From Lachnospiraceae bacterium MD329 (GTDB taxonomy: Bacteria > Bacillota > Clostridia > UBA1381), in the NCBI GenBank assembly GCA_010206265.1, contig VIQV01000020.1, positions 1 to 49,400 of the forward strand: a stretch of DNA of 49,400 bases. Reading direction: 5' to 3'. Position 1 is the first letter of the stretch, and every line of letters starts with the position of its first letter. Positions 40,995 through 49,201 of this stretch are shown here, one piece after another. A program made the position numbers and the translations under genes. The notes beneath the pieces were generated by a model that saw nothing but the letters and a program-made list of their open reading frames with translations, ran no database searches and was not told where the DNA came from.

Positions 40995-42872
40995 ATGAAT
41001 AGCTTTATATTATCATCATTGGTGCGTTTTTTTAAAGGCTTTGGAATAATATTCAGAAACAGCGGTGTATATTGGCTGCTGATGAAGATTTACAATGGTA
41101 TTTCAGCCTCGTGGAAAAACAGCGGAATTATGACTTTTTTAAGACGTAATAAGAGTGACGGCGCGAGCAGTAAAACTGCTGCGGCAAAAGTCATATACTG
41201 TCCGTTTACGTTTTTAAGTTTTTTAAAAAGGAAAATCGGCGGATTTATTGAAAATAATATTGCACAAAGCTGTATATGCAACTGGGCGAGAATTTATATA
41301 CAAAGTTTTATGGCTGTCAATATGCGTTTTTTCGGCATAATGCTTTTGGGCGCGGCAATAGGCTATAGCGCGGGCGGTATGCATATTTCAAGGATTGCGT
41401 TGATTGCAGGCGCTGTAGGCGCACTGATGTGTGTTTTTAATTATAATCTTATGGGATTTTTAAATCCGAGTAAGTTTGTGGATTTGTTAAAGAGCGCGGC
41501 AGGCTTTCGTGATTTAAGCTTTGATTTCTTTGACGAAAGTGTTCAAAAGGGACGTGCAAGACTGGTAATCGCATTGTTATGCGGTATTGTATCAGGAATA
41601 GTAATGAGTATGAATAAGCTTTACGGAGCGGCAATTCCTGTCGCGTTGTTCTGTTTGTTTCTTGTATTATACGCGCCTGTAACAGGTGTGTTTATGGCGG
41701 TATTTGCGGCGCCGTTTGTGCCGACAATGGCGCTTGCCGGACTCTGTGTATGGACGGCAGTTTCGCTGGTTATAAAATCGGTTATTCAAAAGGATTTTAA
41801 GTGGCGTTTTGACGGTATAGGAATGAGCATAGCTTTGTTTTTGGGTGTAATGCTGATTTCGTCGGTAATGTCGTTTGCAAGGATAGGCAGTTTGAAAGTA
41901 TGGGCTATGTACTTTGTATTTGCAGGTTTCTATTTTGTTATTGTAAATACCGTACGTACAAAAGAACAGCTTTATGCCATAATTAAAGTGCTCATAATAT
42001 CGGGGGCGCTTGTAGCGCTGTACGGAGTAATGCAGTATGTGTTCGGCTGGACAACCTCTAATGCGTGGATTGATGAGGAAATGTTTGAGGATTCGACAAT
42101 GCGTGTATATTCAACGCTTGGAAACCCGAATGTGCTTGGTGAATATCTTCTGCTTATTATACCTGTTGCGGCGGTGTATATGCTGAAATTCAGGTGGAAG
42201 GAACTGTCGAAATGGACATATGCTCTTATGACGGCAGTGCTGGCTCTATGTCTGATACTTACTCAGTCGAGAGGCTGCTGGATAGGTTTTATGATAAGCG
42301 TAGTTATATTTGTAACGTTTTATGAGGGTAAATGGTGGGGGCTTATACCTGTTGTATTGTGTATTCTGCCGTTTGTAATCCCTCAGACTATTGCTGACCG
42401 AATAATGAGTGTTGGTAATATGGAGGATACGTCAACTTCATACCGTGTGTATATCTGGCTCGGAACACTCGGAATGATGCGTCATTACTGGCTGGGCGGA
42501 ATAGGTATGGGAGAGGCGGCGTTCTCTCAGGTTTATCCGTTTTTCTCGTATAATGCGATAATTGCGCCCCATTCTCATAATCTGTTTTTACAGCTGCTTG
42601 TAGAGGCAGGAATAAGCGGACTGGCAGTATTTATTGCTTTGCAGGCAGTATTTCTGAAAAAGATGTCTGTTGTTTACAGAGCTAACGATAAGAAGAGTGA
42701 GAGTTCAATGCTTGCGCTTGCAATAGCAAGCGGAGTTATTGGTTTTTTGGCGCAGAGTATGTTTGATTATACCTTCTATAATTACAGGGTGATGGCTGTA
42801 TTCTTTATGGTGATTGCTATCGGAGCGTCAATGAAACATATCATTGTGCCGTCGGAAGGGAGTACAGAATGA
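40995..42872 (+). CDS. O-antigen ligase/polymerase-type (Wzy_C) membrane protein
   Basis: 625 residues. The first ~95 residues are mostly soluble and basic with short hydrophobic pieces; then about 12 membrane segments. The Wzy_C/WaaL region lies at ~370-560: YSTLGNPNVLGEYLLLIIPVA, LILTQSRGCWIGF (TQSRG-type loop), SYRVYIWLGTLGMMRHYWLGGIGMG and the outer loop APHSHNLFLQLLVEAG with the His that marks this family. It would polymerise or ligate lipid-linked repeat units on the outer face. Good ribosome site 4 bases after murJ. Its stop overlaps the start of the next glycosyltransferase (ATGA). Confidence 0.88.
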   Translation: MNSFILSSLVRFFKGFGIIFRNSGVYWLLMKIYNGISASWKNSGIMTFLRRNKSDGASSKTAAAKVIYCPFTFLSFLKRKIGGFIENNIAQSCICNWARIYIQSFMAVNMRFFGIMLLGAAIGYSAGGMHISRIALIAGAVGALMCVFNYNLMGFLNPSKFVDLLKSAAGFRDLSFDFFDESVQKGRARLVIALLCGIVSGIVMSMNKLYGAAIPVALFCLFLVLYAPVTGVFMAVFAAPFVPTMALAGLCVWTAVSLVIKSVIQKDFKWRFDGIGMSIALFLGVMLISSVMSFARIGSLKVWAMYFVFAGFYFVIVNTVRTKEQLYAIIKVLIISGALVALYGVMQYVFGWTTSNAWIDEEMFEDSTMRVYSTLGNPNVLGEYLLLIIPVAAVYMLKFRWKELSKWTYALMTAVLALCLILTQSRGCWIGFMISVVIFVTFYEGKWWGLIPVVLCILPFVIPQTIADRIMSVGNMEDTSTSYRVYIWLGTLGMMRHYWLGGIGMGEAAFSQVYPFFSYNAIIAPHSHNLFLQLLVEAGISGLAVFIALQAVFLKKMSVVYRANDKKSESSMLALAIASGVIGFLAQSMFDYTFYNYRVMAVFFMVIAIGASMKHIIVPSEGSTE

Positions 42873-43984
42873 AAATAAAAGTAATTGAGGTTTCGACTGA
42901 TACAAATATAGGAGGAGCAGGAAAATGCCTGCTTACCCTTCTGGAGAATTTTGATTATAACAGTTTTGATGTCAAGGTAATTCTTCCTAAAAAAAGTTTG
43001 TTGAAAACGCATATTGAAAAAATGAATATACCAATAATTGAGGTGGACGGAATAGCCGATAAATCTCTTGATTTTAAAGCTGTAAAAACGCTTAAAAGAA
43101 TATTTAAACGTGAAAAGCCTGATGTTGTCCATACTCACGCAAGTATGTCAGCCCGTATTGCGGCACGCAGAGCAGGCGCAAAGGTGGTTTATACGCGTCA
43201 TAGTGTATTTCCGCCGTCAAAAAGAATATCTCAGGGCATAGGAAAGACGGTAAATGGAATTATAAATAATCATTATGCAGACAGAATTATAGCGGTTGCA
43301 GAAGCGGCAAAGGAAAATCTTACCGATACAGGAATTAAGGAAAAGAAAATAAAGGTGATTTTAAACGGAGTAGAGGGGCTTTCGCCTGTATCAACAGATG
43401 AAAAGAGAATTATAAGGGAACGATTTAATCTTCCCGACGGTTATAAGGCTGTATCCATAGTTGCAAGGCTTGAGGATATTAAGGGGCACGACTATTTTAT
43501 AGATGCCGCTGATAAAATACTCAGAAAAAACCATAAAGTCAAATTTTATATTGCAGGTACAGGCTCGTATGAGGGACATTTAAAAGAAAAAGTAAAAAAA
43601 ATGAACCGTCAGGAGCAGATTATCTTTACAGGCTTTATCTCAGATGTTGATAAGCTTATGAGTATAACAGACGTTCAGGCTAATGCGTCCTATGGTACGG
43701 AGGCAACATCGCTTGCACTGCTTGAAGGAATGAGTCTGGGTATCCCTGCGGTTGTATCGGATTTCGGAGGGAATCCGGGAGTTATATCAGACGGTGAAAA
43801 CGGTTTTGTAGTACCTAAACAGAACTCATCTGCATTGGCGGAGAAATTAGAACTGCTGTTAAACGACAGCAATTTGTATGAAAAAATGTCCGAGAACTCA
43901 AAGAAAATATTCAAAAAGACATTTACAGCCTGTGCAATGACTCGCGCAACGGAAAAAATATATTTTGAACTTGTAAACAGATAA
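42869..43984 (+). CDS. GT4-family glycosyltransferase
   Basis: 371 residues, GT-B fold. EVSTDTNIGGAGKCLLTLLEN at the N-terminus, VVHTHASMSARIAARRAGAKVVYTRHS (~88-113), VILNGVEGL (~166), SIVARLEDIKGHDYFIDAA (~194) and the nucleotide-sugar motif EATSLALLEGMSLGIPAVVSD (~275-295) with both glutamates of EX7E present. Acts on the cytoplasmic side, adding a sugar to the lipid-linked unit. Start overlaps the Wzy-like stop; GGAAGGGAG upstream. Confidence 0.92.
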   Translation: MKIKVIEVSTDTNIGGAGKCLLTLLENFDYNSFDVKVILPKKSLLKTHIEKMNIPIIEVDGIADKSLDFKAVKTLKRIFKREKPDVVHTHASMSARIAARRAGAKVVYTRHSVFPPSKRISQGIGKTVNGIINNHYADRIIAVAEAAKENLTDTGIKEKKIKVILNGVEGLSPVSTDEKRIIRERFNLPDGYKAVSIVARLEDIKGHDYFIDAADKILRKNHKVKFYIAGTGSYEGHLKEKVKKMNRQEQIIFTGFISDVDKLMSITDVQANASYGTEATSLALLEGMSLGIPAVVSDFGGNPGVISDGENGFVVPKQNSSALAEKLELLLNDSNLYEKMSENSKKIFKKTFTACAMTRATEKIYFELVNR

Positions 43985-43997
43985 GGAGGTCAGACAT

Positions 43998-44465
43998 ATG
44001 TCAGAAAAAAAGATTAAATTTACAGTAATAGACGCAGTAATCATACTGGTTATTTTAGCGGCGCTTGCGATAGGTGTGAAAAAAGTTATGCCAATGTTTA
44101 TGAACGCAGACGGTGACGAAAAAATAGACTTTACCGTACTTATACAGAAAGAGGATATAGGTTTTGCGGATGCTATTACGGTAGGCGATAACGTAACCGT
44201 AAGTCTTACAGAAAAAGACGGCGGAACAGTCAAAGACGTAAAAGCGGAACCTGCTGTTACGTTAGCATATAACAGTATCGACGGCGCATACTCAAACGAG
44301 ATAATTGAAGGTAAGTATGATGTTTATATAACAATTGAAGCAGAGGCGAGCGTATCTGATTTGGCGCTTAAAACGGGCGGTACGGCAGTGAAAGTCGGAG
44401 CGGAAATTCCTGTTCGCGGCAAAGGTTATGCGTCAATGGGATATGTTATAGACATTAACGATTGA
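43998..44465 (+). CDS. DUF4330-like membrane-anchored protein 1
   Basis: 155 residues. Short basic start, KFTVIDAVIILVILAALAIGVKKVMP as one membrane anchor (~7-33), then a ~120-residue beta-rich outer domain (KIDFTVLIQKEDIGFADAITVGDNVTV..., PVRGKGYASMGYVIDI). The 'f.viDa.iil..l..' anchor followed by 'ft..i..e.....a...Gd.v' is the pattern of DUF4330. Function unknown. AAGGAGG ribosome site, 13 bases after the glycosyltransferase. Nearly touches the next gene, which encodes a protein of the same plan. Confidence 0.78.
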   Translation: MSEKKIKFTVIDAVIILVILAALAIGVKKVMPMFMNADGDEKIDFTVLIQKEDIGFADAITVGDNVTVSLTEKDGGTVKDVKAEPAVTLAYNSIDGAYSNEIIEGKYDVYITIEAEASVSDLALKTGGTAVKVGAEIPVRGKGYASMGYVIDIND

Positions 44466-44476
44466 GGAGGGATAAA

Positions 44477-44962
44477 ATGGATAAGAACGGAAAAATAAAA
44501 GGTAAAATTAGTATAATAGATATACTTGTTATTGTGCTTGTAGTTCTGGTAGCAGTAGGTATTGCGGCGAGATACGGCAGCAGAATAACTTCGGCAGTTA
44601 AGTCAGATAAAAGCTTCGAGTATGTTCTCAGGGTAGAAAATGTAAGAGAATATACGGTTAATGCCGTAAAGAGAATGGGTAAGGTGACTGATAAGAAATC
44701 AGAAAAAAATTTGGGTGAGATTGTTGATGTCAGAGTAGAGAATGCAACTCAGCAGTCTGTTACAGCAGCAGGAGAGGTTAAGAATCCAGAAACTCCCGGA
44801 CGTTATACCTGTTATGTAACAATACACGCTACAGGTAAGGAATCTGATGATAATTATATATTGGAGGATAGTACCGAGTTATCGGTGGGACGAAATATTG
44901 ACCTCTATTCAAAATATGTGAAAACTTCGGGCGATATTGTAAGCGTTAAAGTTTTGGATTAG
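44477..44962 (+). CDS. DUF4330-like membrane-anchored protein 2
   Basis: 161 residues from ATG 44477 (GGAGGG upstream; an earlier TTG lacks a site). KGKISIIDILVIVLVVLVAVGIAARYG is the anchor (~7-33), then SDKSFEYVLRVENVREYTVNAVKRMGKVTD and a beta-rich remainder. Same plan as the gene before it but only about a quarter alike by eye, so an old duplication or two partners. Last gene before the operon terminator. Being co-transcribed with flippase, ligase and GTs, they may be assembly factors for the polymer (inference). Confidence 0.8.
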   Translation: MDKNGKIKGKISIIDILVIVLVVLVAVGIAARYGSRITSAVKSDKSFEYVLRVENVREYTVNAVKRMGKVTDKKSEKNLGEIVDVRVENATQQSVTAAGEVKNPETPGRYTCYVTIHATGKESDDNYILEDSTELSVGRNIDLYSKYVKTSGDIVSVKVLD

Positions 44963-44963
44963 T

Positions 44964-45006
44964 AAAAAGAGTATGTACACTAACTTTTTGTACATACTCT
45001 TTTTTT
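44964..45006 (+). terminator. Terminator of the envelope-polymer operon
   Basis: AAAAAGAGTATGTACA (44964-44979), 9-base loop, TGTACATACTCT (44989-45000), then TTTTTT. Confidence 0.9.
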
Positions 45007-45062
45007 ATCGTCCTAACATATTATAGAAATAAACCACATAGTATGTTTTTAGAGAGGAAGGT

Positions 45063-45293
45063 ATGTTTATGAATAAACTTGAAAAGATTTTAAAGGATTT
45101 TGATGAAAATCAGCTTAGGGAGATAAATAATTTTTTAAATTCGGCAGACGGAAAACGCCTGAAAAATCAGATAAGCGCGTCAGAAAAAGATAGAATTTTA
45201 CGCGAGTTTTCAAAGCTTGATCCGAACGAGGTAAGGCAGAAGATTTCAGGTTTAAGCAGCGCCGATTTAATGAAGATAATGAAAAATCTTTAA
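45063..45293 (+). CDS. Small helical protein of unknown function
   Basis: 76 residues (or 74 if started at the second ATG, 45069, which is better spaced from GAGGAAGG). All-helical and charged: LEKILKDFDENQLREINNFLNSADGK, SEKDRILREFSKLDPNEVRQKI, SSADLMKIMKNL. First of three very small genes that follow each other closely. Not a family I can name with certainty. Confidence 0.72.
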   Translation: MFMNKLEKILKDFDENQLREINNFLNSADGKRLKNQISASEKDRILREFSKLDPNEVRQKISGLSSADLMKIMKNL

Positions 45294-45305
45294 AGGGGTG
45301 AGCTT

Positions 45306-45614
45306 ATGGCAGACGCAATGGATACACTAAAAAATATTTTAGGTGATGACGCTGAGGATAAAATAAAGAATGTGCTTGGTTCATTTTCAGGTTCAGACGG
45401 TAATAATCAGCTGCCGGCAGTAAATACGGAAAGTCTTGACCAGCTTATGCAGCTGAAAAGTGTAATTGATGGAATAACAACAAACAGGAATGACCCTCGT
45501 ACAAATTTACTTATGTCATTAAGACCGTATATGAGAAACGGAAGACAGAGGTCAATAGATTCGGCAATTAAGCTGTTAGGGCTTACAAATCTGACAAAGC
45601 TTATCAAAAGGTAG
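45306..45614 (+). CDS. Small conserved protein of unknown function
   Basis: 102 residues, soluble. DTLKNILGDDAEDKIKNVLGSF, a loop rich in S/G/N, then ESLDQLMQLKSVID and DPRTNLLMSLRPYMRNGRQRSIDSAIKLLGLTNLTKLIK. The last block, with 'DPRTNLL.SL.PYM...RQ..ID.AI.LL', looks strongly conserved and is one I recall from other sporulating Clostridia, without a function. AAAGGGGTGAG ribosome site 12 bases after the gene before. Confidence 0.75.
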   Translation: MADAMDTLKNILGDDAEDKIKNVLGSFSGSDGNNQLPAVNTESLDQLMQLKSVIDGITTNRNDPRTNLLMSLRPYMRNGRQRSIDSAIKLLGLTNLTKLIKR

Positions 45615-45637
45615 AAGGTTTTTTCGGAGGTGGTGAA

Positions 45638-45916
45638 ATGTATCGTACATACAGTTATAACGATATGCCAAAAGCAATTACAAGACATCACGAAGAGGAG
45701 GCAAAACCGGTGCCTCCTCCGCCTAAACACGAGAAACACGAAAAGCACGAGAAATGCGAAGAAAAGAAAGGCGGTTTTCTCGATGGTATTTTCGGAAATA
45801 TGGAAACAGATGATATAATACTACTTATTGTGGTGCTGGCGCTTATTATGGACGATTGTGACGATAAACTGTTGCTGATAGCGTTGGGCTTTGTTTTTAT
45901 TTCTGAATGGCTTTAG
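45638..45916 (+). CDS. Small membrane protein with Pro/His/Lys/Glu-rich linker
   Basis: 92 residues. N-terminal MYRTYSYNDMPKAITRH, a low-complexity linker (EEEAKPVPPPPKHEKHEKHEKCEEKK broken into KHE repeats, ~21-44), then GGFLDGIFGNMETDDIILLIVVLALIMDD and CDDKLLLIALGFVFISEWL: two short hydrophobic segments split by DDCDD. GGAGG ribosome site. Third of the small-gene group. The His/Glu/Cys-rich linker and acidic turn could hold a metal, and the protein could be a membrane anchor for the other two (both inference). Confidence 0.72.
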   Translation: MYRTYSYNDMPKAITRHHEEEAKPVPPPPKHEKHEKHEKCEEKKGGFLDGIFGNMETDDIILLIVVLALIMDDCDDKLLLIALGFVFISEWL

Positions 45917-45990
45917 TGTAAATTTTATTGTAATCTTGTTATAAATTAGTAAAAAGTGAAGATACTAAAGATAAGAAAGGGAGATGAATT

Positions 45991-46587
45991 ATGGATTTTA
46001 AAACAAGTGAAACTCATAAGAATCTTATGAGAGCCTTTGCGGGAGAGAGTCAGGCAAGAAACAGGTATACTTTTGCAGCGTCAGCAGCAAAAAAACAGCA
46101 GCTTTATGTTATTGAGGCGGTATTTAATTTTACTGCAAATCAGGAAAAGGAGCACGCAGAGATATTCTTTGACCATCTCAAAAATTTAGCAAATGAGGAA
46201 ATAATGATTGATGCGGCATATCCGGTTGAAACTTATGATGACATCAAGGAAATGCTGAGAAATGCTCGTGATAATGAACATAAAGAGTATGATCAGGTGT
46301 ATAAAACTTTTGCAAAAACCGCAGAGCAGGAGGGCTTTGCGGGCATTGCTTATTCATTTAATGAGATAGCGAAAATAGAAAAAATACACAGCGACAGATT
46401 TTCATACTTTCTTGACCTTATAGAAAAGGACGAGCTGTTTGTTTCAAATACTGAAACAGGTTTTATGTGCCTGAATTGCGGACATATTGTTACTGCAAAG
46501 GAGGTGCCGCAGGTGTGTCCGGTATGCAAGCACGACCGCGGTTACTTTATACGCTTGGAGCTTGTGCCTTACGGAGGTAAGTTCTAA
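45991..46587 (+). CDS. rbr: Rubrerythrin
   Basis: 198 residues. Four-helix ferritin-like domain with diiron ligands in FAGESQARNRYTFAA (~16-30), NQEKEHAEIFF (ExxH, ~48-57), EHKEYDQVYKTFAKTAEQEG (~92-111) and FNEIAKIEKIHSDRF (ExxH, ~125-139). The C-terminal rubredoxin-like iron site is formed by CLNCG and CPVCK (~160-180). It reduces hydrogen peroxide in anaerobes. AAGGGAG ribosome site. It ends one base before desulfoferrodoxin starts, so the two oxygen-defence proteins are made together. Confidence 0.97.
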   Translation: MDFKTSETHKNLMRAFAGESQARNRYTFAASAAKKQQLYVIEAVFNFTANQEKEHAEIFFDHLKNLANEEIMIDAAYPVETYDDIKEMLRNARDNEHKEYDQVYKTFAKTAEQEGFAGIAYSFNEIAKIEKIHSDRFSYFLDLIEKDELFVSNTETGFMCLNCGHIVTAKEVPQVCPVCKHDRGYFIRLELVPYGGKF

Positions 46588-46974
46588 GTGGTATATGAGC
46601 CGAAATTCTATAAGTGTAAGGGCTGCGAGGCTATTTTAGAGGCAATAACTCCTCAGTGCTGTGATGATTTGATGTGCTGCGGAGAGAATATGGAGCTGTT
46701 GAAGGCAAACGAGCTTGTAGGACTTGATGAAAAGCATTTGCCGGTGGTAAAGCGTGAGGGAAATAACCTTACGGTGTGTGTAGGACGTGTGCTGCATCCA
46801 ATGAGCAGTGAACACAGTATTTTATGGGTAGAAGTAAAAAGTAAATATTTGGCACAGCGTGTAACTTTTAAAAAGGGCGATGACCCGATTGCGATTTTCG
46901 AGGTGCCGGAAAAGGTACCTGTAACGGTATATTCATATTGCAATCTTCACGGATTATGGAAGGTGTCAGCATAA
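46588..46974 (+). CDS. dfx: Desulfoferrodoxin (superoxide reductase)
   Basis: 128 residues from a GTG directly after the rubrerythrin stop; GGAGG lies in the last codons of rubrerythrin. N-terminal desulforedoxin-like domain with CKGC and CC (plus an extra Cys pair: QCCDDLMCC), i.e. centre I present. Centre II ligands: EKHLP, RVLHPMSSEHSILWVEV (His, His) and YCNLHGLW (Cys, His), the Fe(His)4Cys site that reduces superoxide to peroxide. Peroxide would then be removed by rubrerythrin. Confidence 0.95.
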   Translation: MVYEPKFYKCKGCEAILEAITPQCCDDLMCCGENMELLKANELVGLDEKHLPVVKREGNNLTVCVGRVLHPMSSEHSILWVEVKSKYLAQRVTFKKGDDPIAIFEVPEKVPVTVYSYCNLHGLWKVSA

Positions 46975-47010
46975 AAAATCTCCTATAGTTTATACTATAG
47001 GAGATTTTTT
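46973..47010 (+). terminator. Terminator of rbr-dfx
   Basis: AAAAAATCTCCTATAG (46973-46988), TTTATA, CTATAGGAGATTTTTT (46995-47010); perfect stem, can act on both strands. Confidence 0.9.
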
Positions 47011-47067
47011 GTTGTTGAATGAAACTTTTTTGTTAATATAGTATAAATGGTGGTATATATTAAATAG

Positions 47068-49104
47068 GTTTTTATTTATATCAATCCTACGGGTGCAGAA
47101 ACGCATTATACATATAAATATATATTTATGCATAGTCCGGCAAATCACGTTATACATGGAGTATATGGTGTTTCTGCCTCATATGATGTTGTAGACAATA
47201 AGCAGGAGAACAAAACAACATACTCCTTTGAAGGAAAATGCGACAATGTTACAATAACACAAATAAATGAATCAGCGGATCAAAAAACAGTCAGAAATTA
47301 CAATGATAAGGGATTGCTTAGGCAGGAGGAGATAACGCCGATAAATAAAATATCTCCCCGCAGCACTACGACTTATGAATACAGTGAAAATGATAAACCC
47401 AAGAAAGTCAGTGTATCTGATGACGGCATCTATTATTCAACTGGTTATTCATATGAAAACAATTATCCTGACAGATTAACATCGGAAACTACGCGCAGAA
47501 ACTGTCGCGTAGATTATACCTATCATACAGTAAACAGACATACTACAAATAAAGTTAAAACAGCAACATATTACTCAAAATCCGATACAAAATTTGTAGA
47601 AGACTATATCATATCGACGGAGCTGACCGCAGACGGAAAATCCATTGAATATGAGAGGGTAACGAAAAATAACGTGCTGCAGTCACAAACCAAATATGAA
47701 TATGACAGCGAAGGCAACGTAAGCGCGGTAAAGCGTTGGACAAAGGACACAAACGGCGATGGTGTTCTGGACGAGAACGACGAATTTATAACGACTTCCT
47801 CAACACACGAACTAACCGCGAACAACACCAGACAGATTACAAACTGCATTGCAAACGTAAAGAATGCTGACGGCATAAACGAAGGTGATGTGGTGACGGA
47901 ATATAAAATGAACATATATGGTGCACCGACTTATCAAAAGGATTCCTATGGCACGGAAACAACTATAGAGTATGACACGCTTAACCGTCCCACCAAATAC
48001 AATCTGCCGAACGGCAGCAGTACGACAATTGAGTATGTTATAGACAGCAACCATAAAAACAGTTATACGATAGCCACGGATGTGTCAGGTGTACGATATA
48101 AGAATCTTTACGATGGAATAGGGCGTATAAAGGAGAAACAACAGCGTTCAAAAGATTCGGTATGGGTAGTACTGGAAGAATATAACTATGACGACGCAGG
48201 AAGGCTGTCGGAGAAGAAATACGGACAAAACGGGGCCGCAAGGGTAAGTGAGAAATATACATATGACTCACTGAACAGGTTATTGACAAAAAAAGTATAT
48301 GAAAACTGGTACACGCTGATGTATACTGAAACATATAGATATTCGAAAGGTACGGTAACGAAAAGCACAGTTGGAGCGGACGGAACGCAGAAAGCGGACG
48401 AGGTTACGAAATATGATTCAAGCGGTAATATACTTGAATCAGGCTTAAAATCAGGCGACGAAACGATAATGTCAGTATTCGAATACGATTATCTCAACCG
48501 TAGGACGAAGGAAACCGACCCAAACGGAAACAGTACCACATATGAGTATGACTGCCTTGGTAATTTGCTTAAAACAACTAATGCGCTCGGACATAGTGTT
48601 TCAGCTCAATATGACCTTGCAGGACGTGCAATATCGTCCACCGACCCTAAAGGCAACACGACAGTTACGGATTATGACCAGCTTGGACGTGCCATACAGG
48701 TGACTGCTCCGTTTGATGACAGTCGAAATGCTATAACAAAGACATATTACGATAAAAATTCAAATGTAGTGAAAAAATCCGTGCGTAAAAACGGTAATAA
48801 GCATTATTCTGATGAATATAAATACGATAATATGGGAAATCTTATCGCTGCAATATCAGGCGATACAGGAGAACAGTCGGTTGTGCAGTACAGTTATGAC
48901 AAGTCAAACAGAATGACAAAAATGATAACGGGACTGTCAGCATATAGCGAATCACCGACAGGCGGTTCTGTTACGCAGTATGAGTATGATGACATCGGTT
49001 TTCTGCATACGACGATTGACCCTATGGGTTCTAAACAGAAAAATTATCAGTATGACGTTTATGGAAATGTACAGGTGCAGAATGACCGAAACGGAAATGT
49101 ATGA
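47068..49104 (+). pseudogene. YD/RHS-repeat protein fragment, start missing, 3' end cut by an IS
   Basis: The longest ATG-started frame is 658 residues (47128-49104), but no ribosome site precedes that ATG. The same frame is open and family-like for 20 codons further up to a TAG at 47065 (YINPTGAETHYTYKY resembles an RHS repeat). Thus the true 5' part is probably lost. Many YD repeats follow: YEYDSEGN, YDTLNRPTKY, YDYLNRRTKETDPNGNSTTYEYD, YDLAGRAISSTDPKGNTTV, YDVYGNVQVQNDRNGNV. A Ca-binding-like loop DTNGDGVLDENDE lies at ~210. The stop TGA is formed by the first bases of the IS3 element (49102). Intact relatives are huge secreted or wall-associated proteins with a variable toxic or binding C-terminus. 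No promoter is visible at 47011-47067. Confidence 0.75.
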
Positions 49105-49167
49105 GCCCTTCCCGAAAAAATAGACAGAAAAAAGAGGTGAAAAACGGAATGAATCGCAGTATTTCTT

Positions 49168-49201
49168 GAGAATGCTTTCGAATGCGAGTGAAAGCATTCT
49201 C
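49168..49201. repeat. Stem-loop at the transposase stop codon
   Basis: GAGAATGCTTTC (49168-49179), 10-base loop, GAAAGCATTCTC (49190-49201), a perfect 12-bp stem touching the OrfB stop. No T-tract follows on either strand, so it may block read-in from flanking genes or be part of IS structure rather than a standard terminator. Confidence 0.6.
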
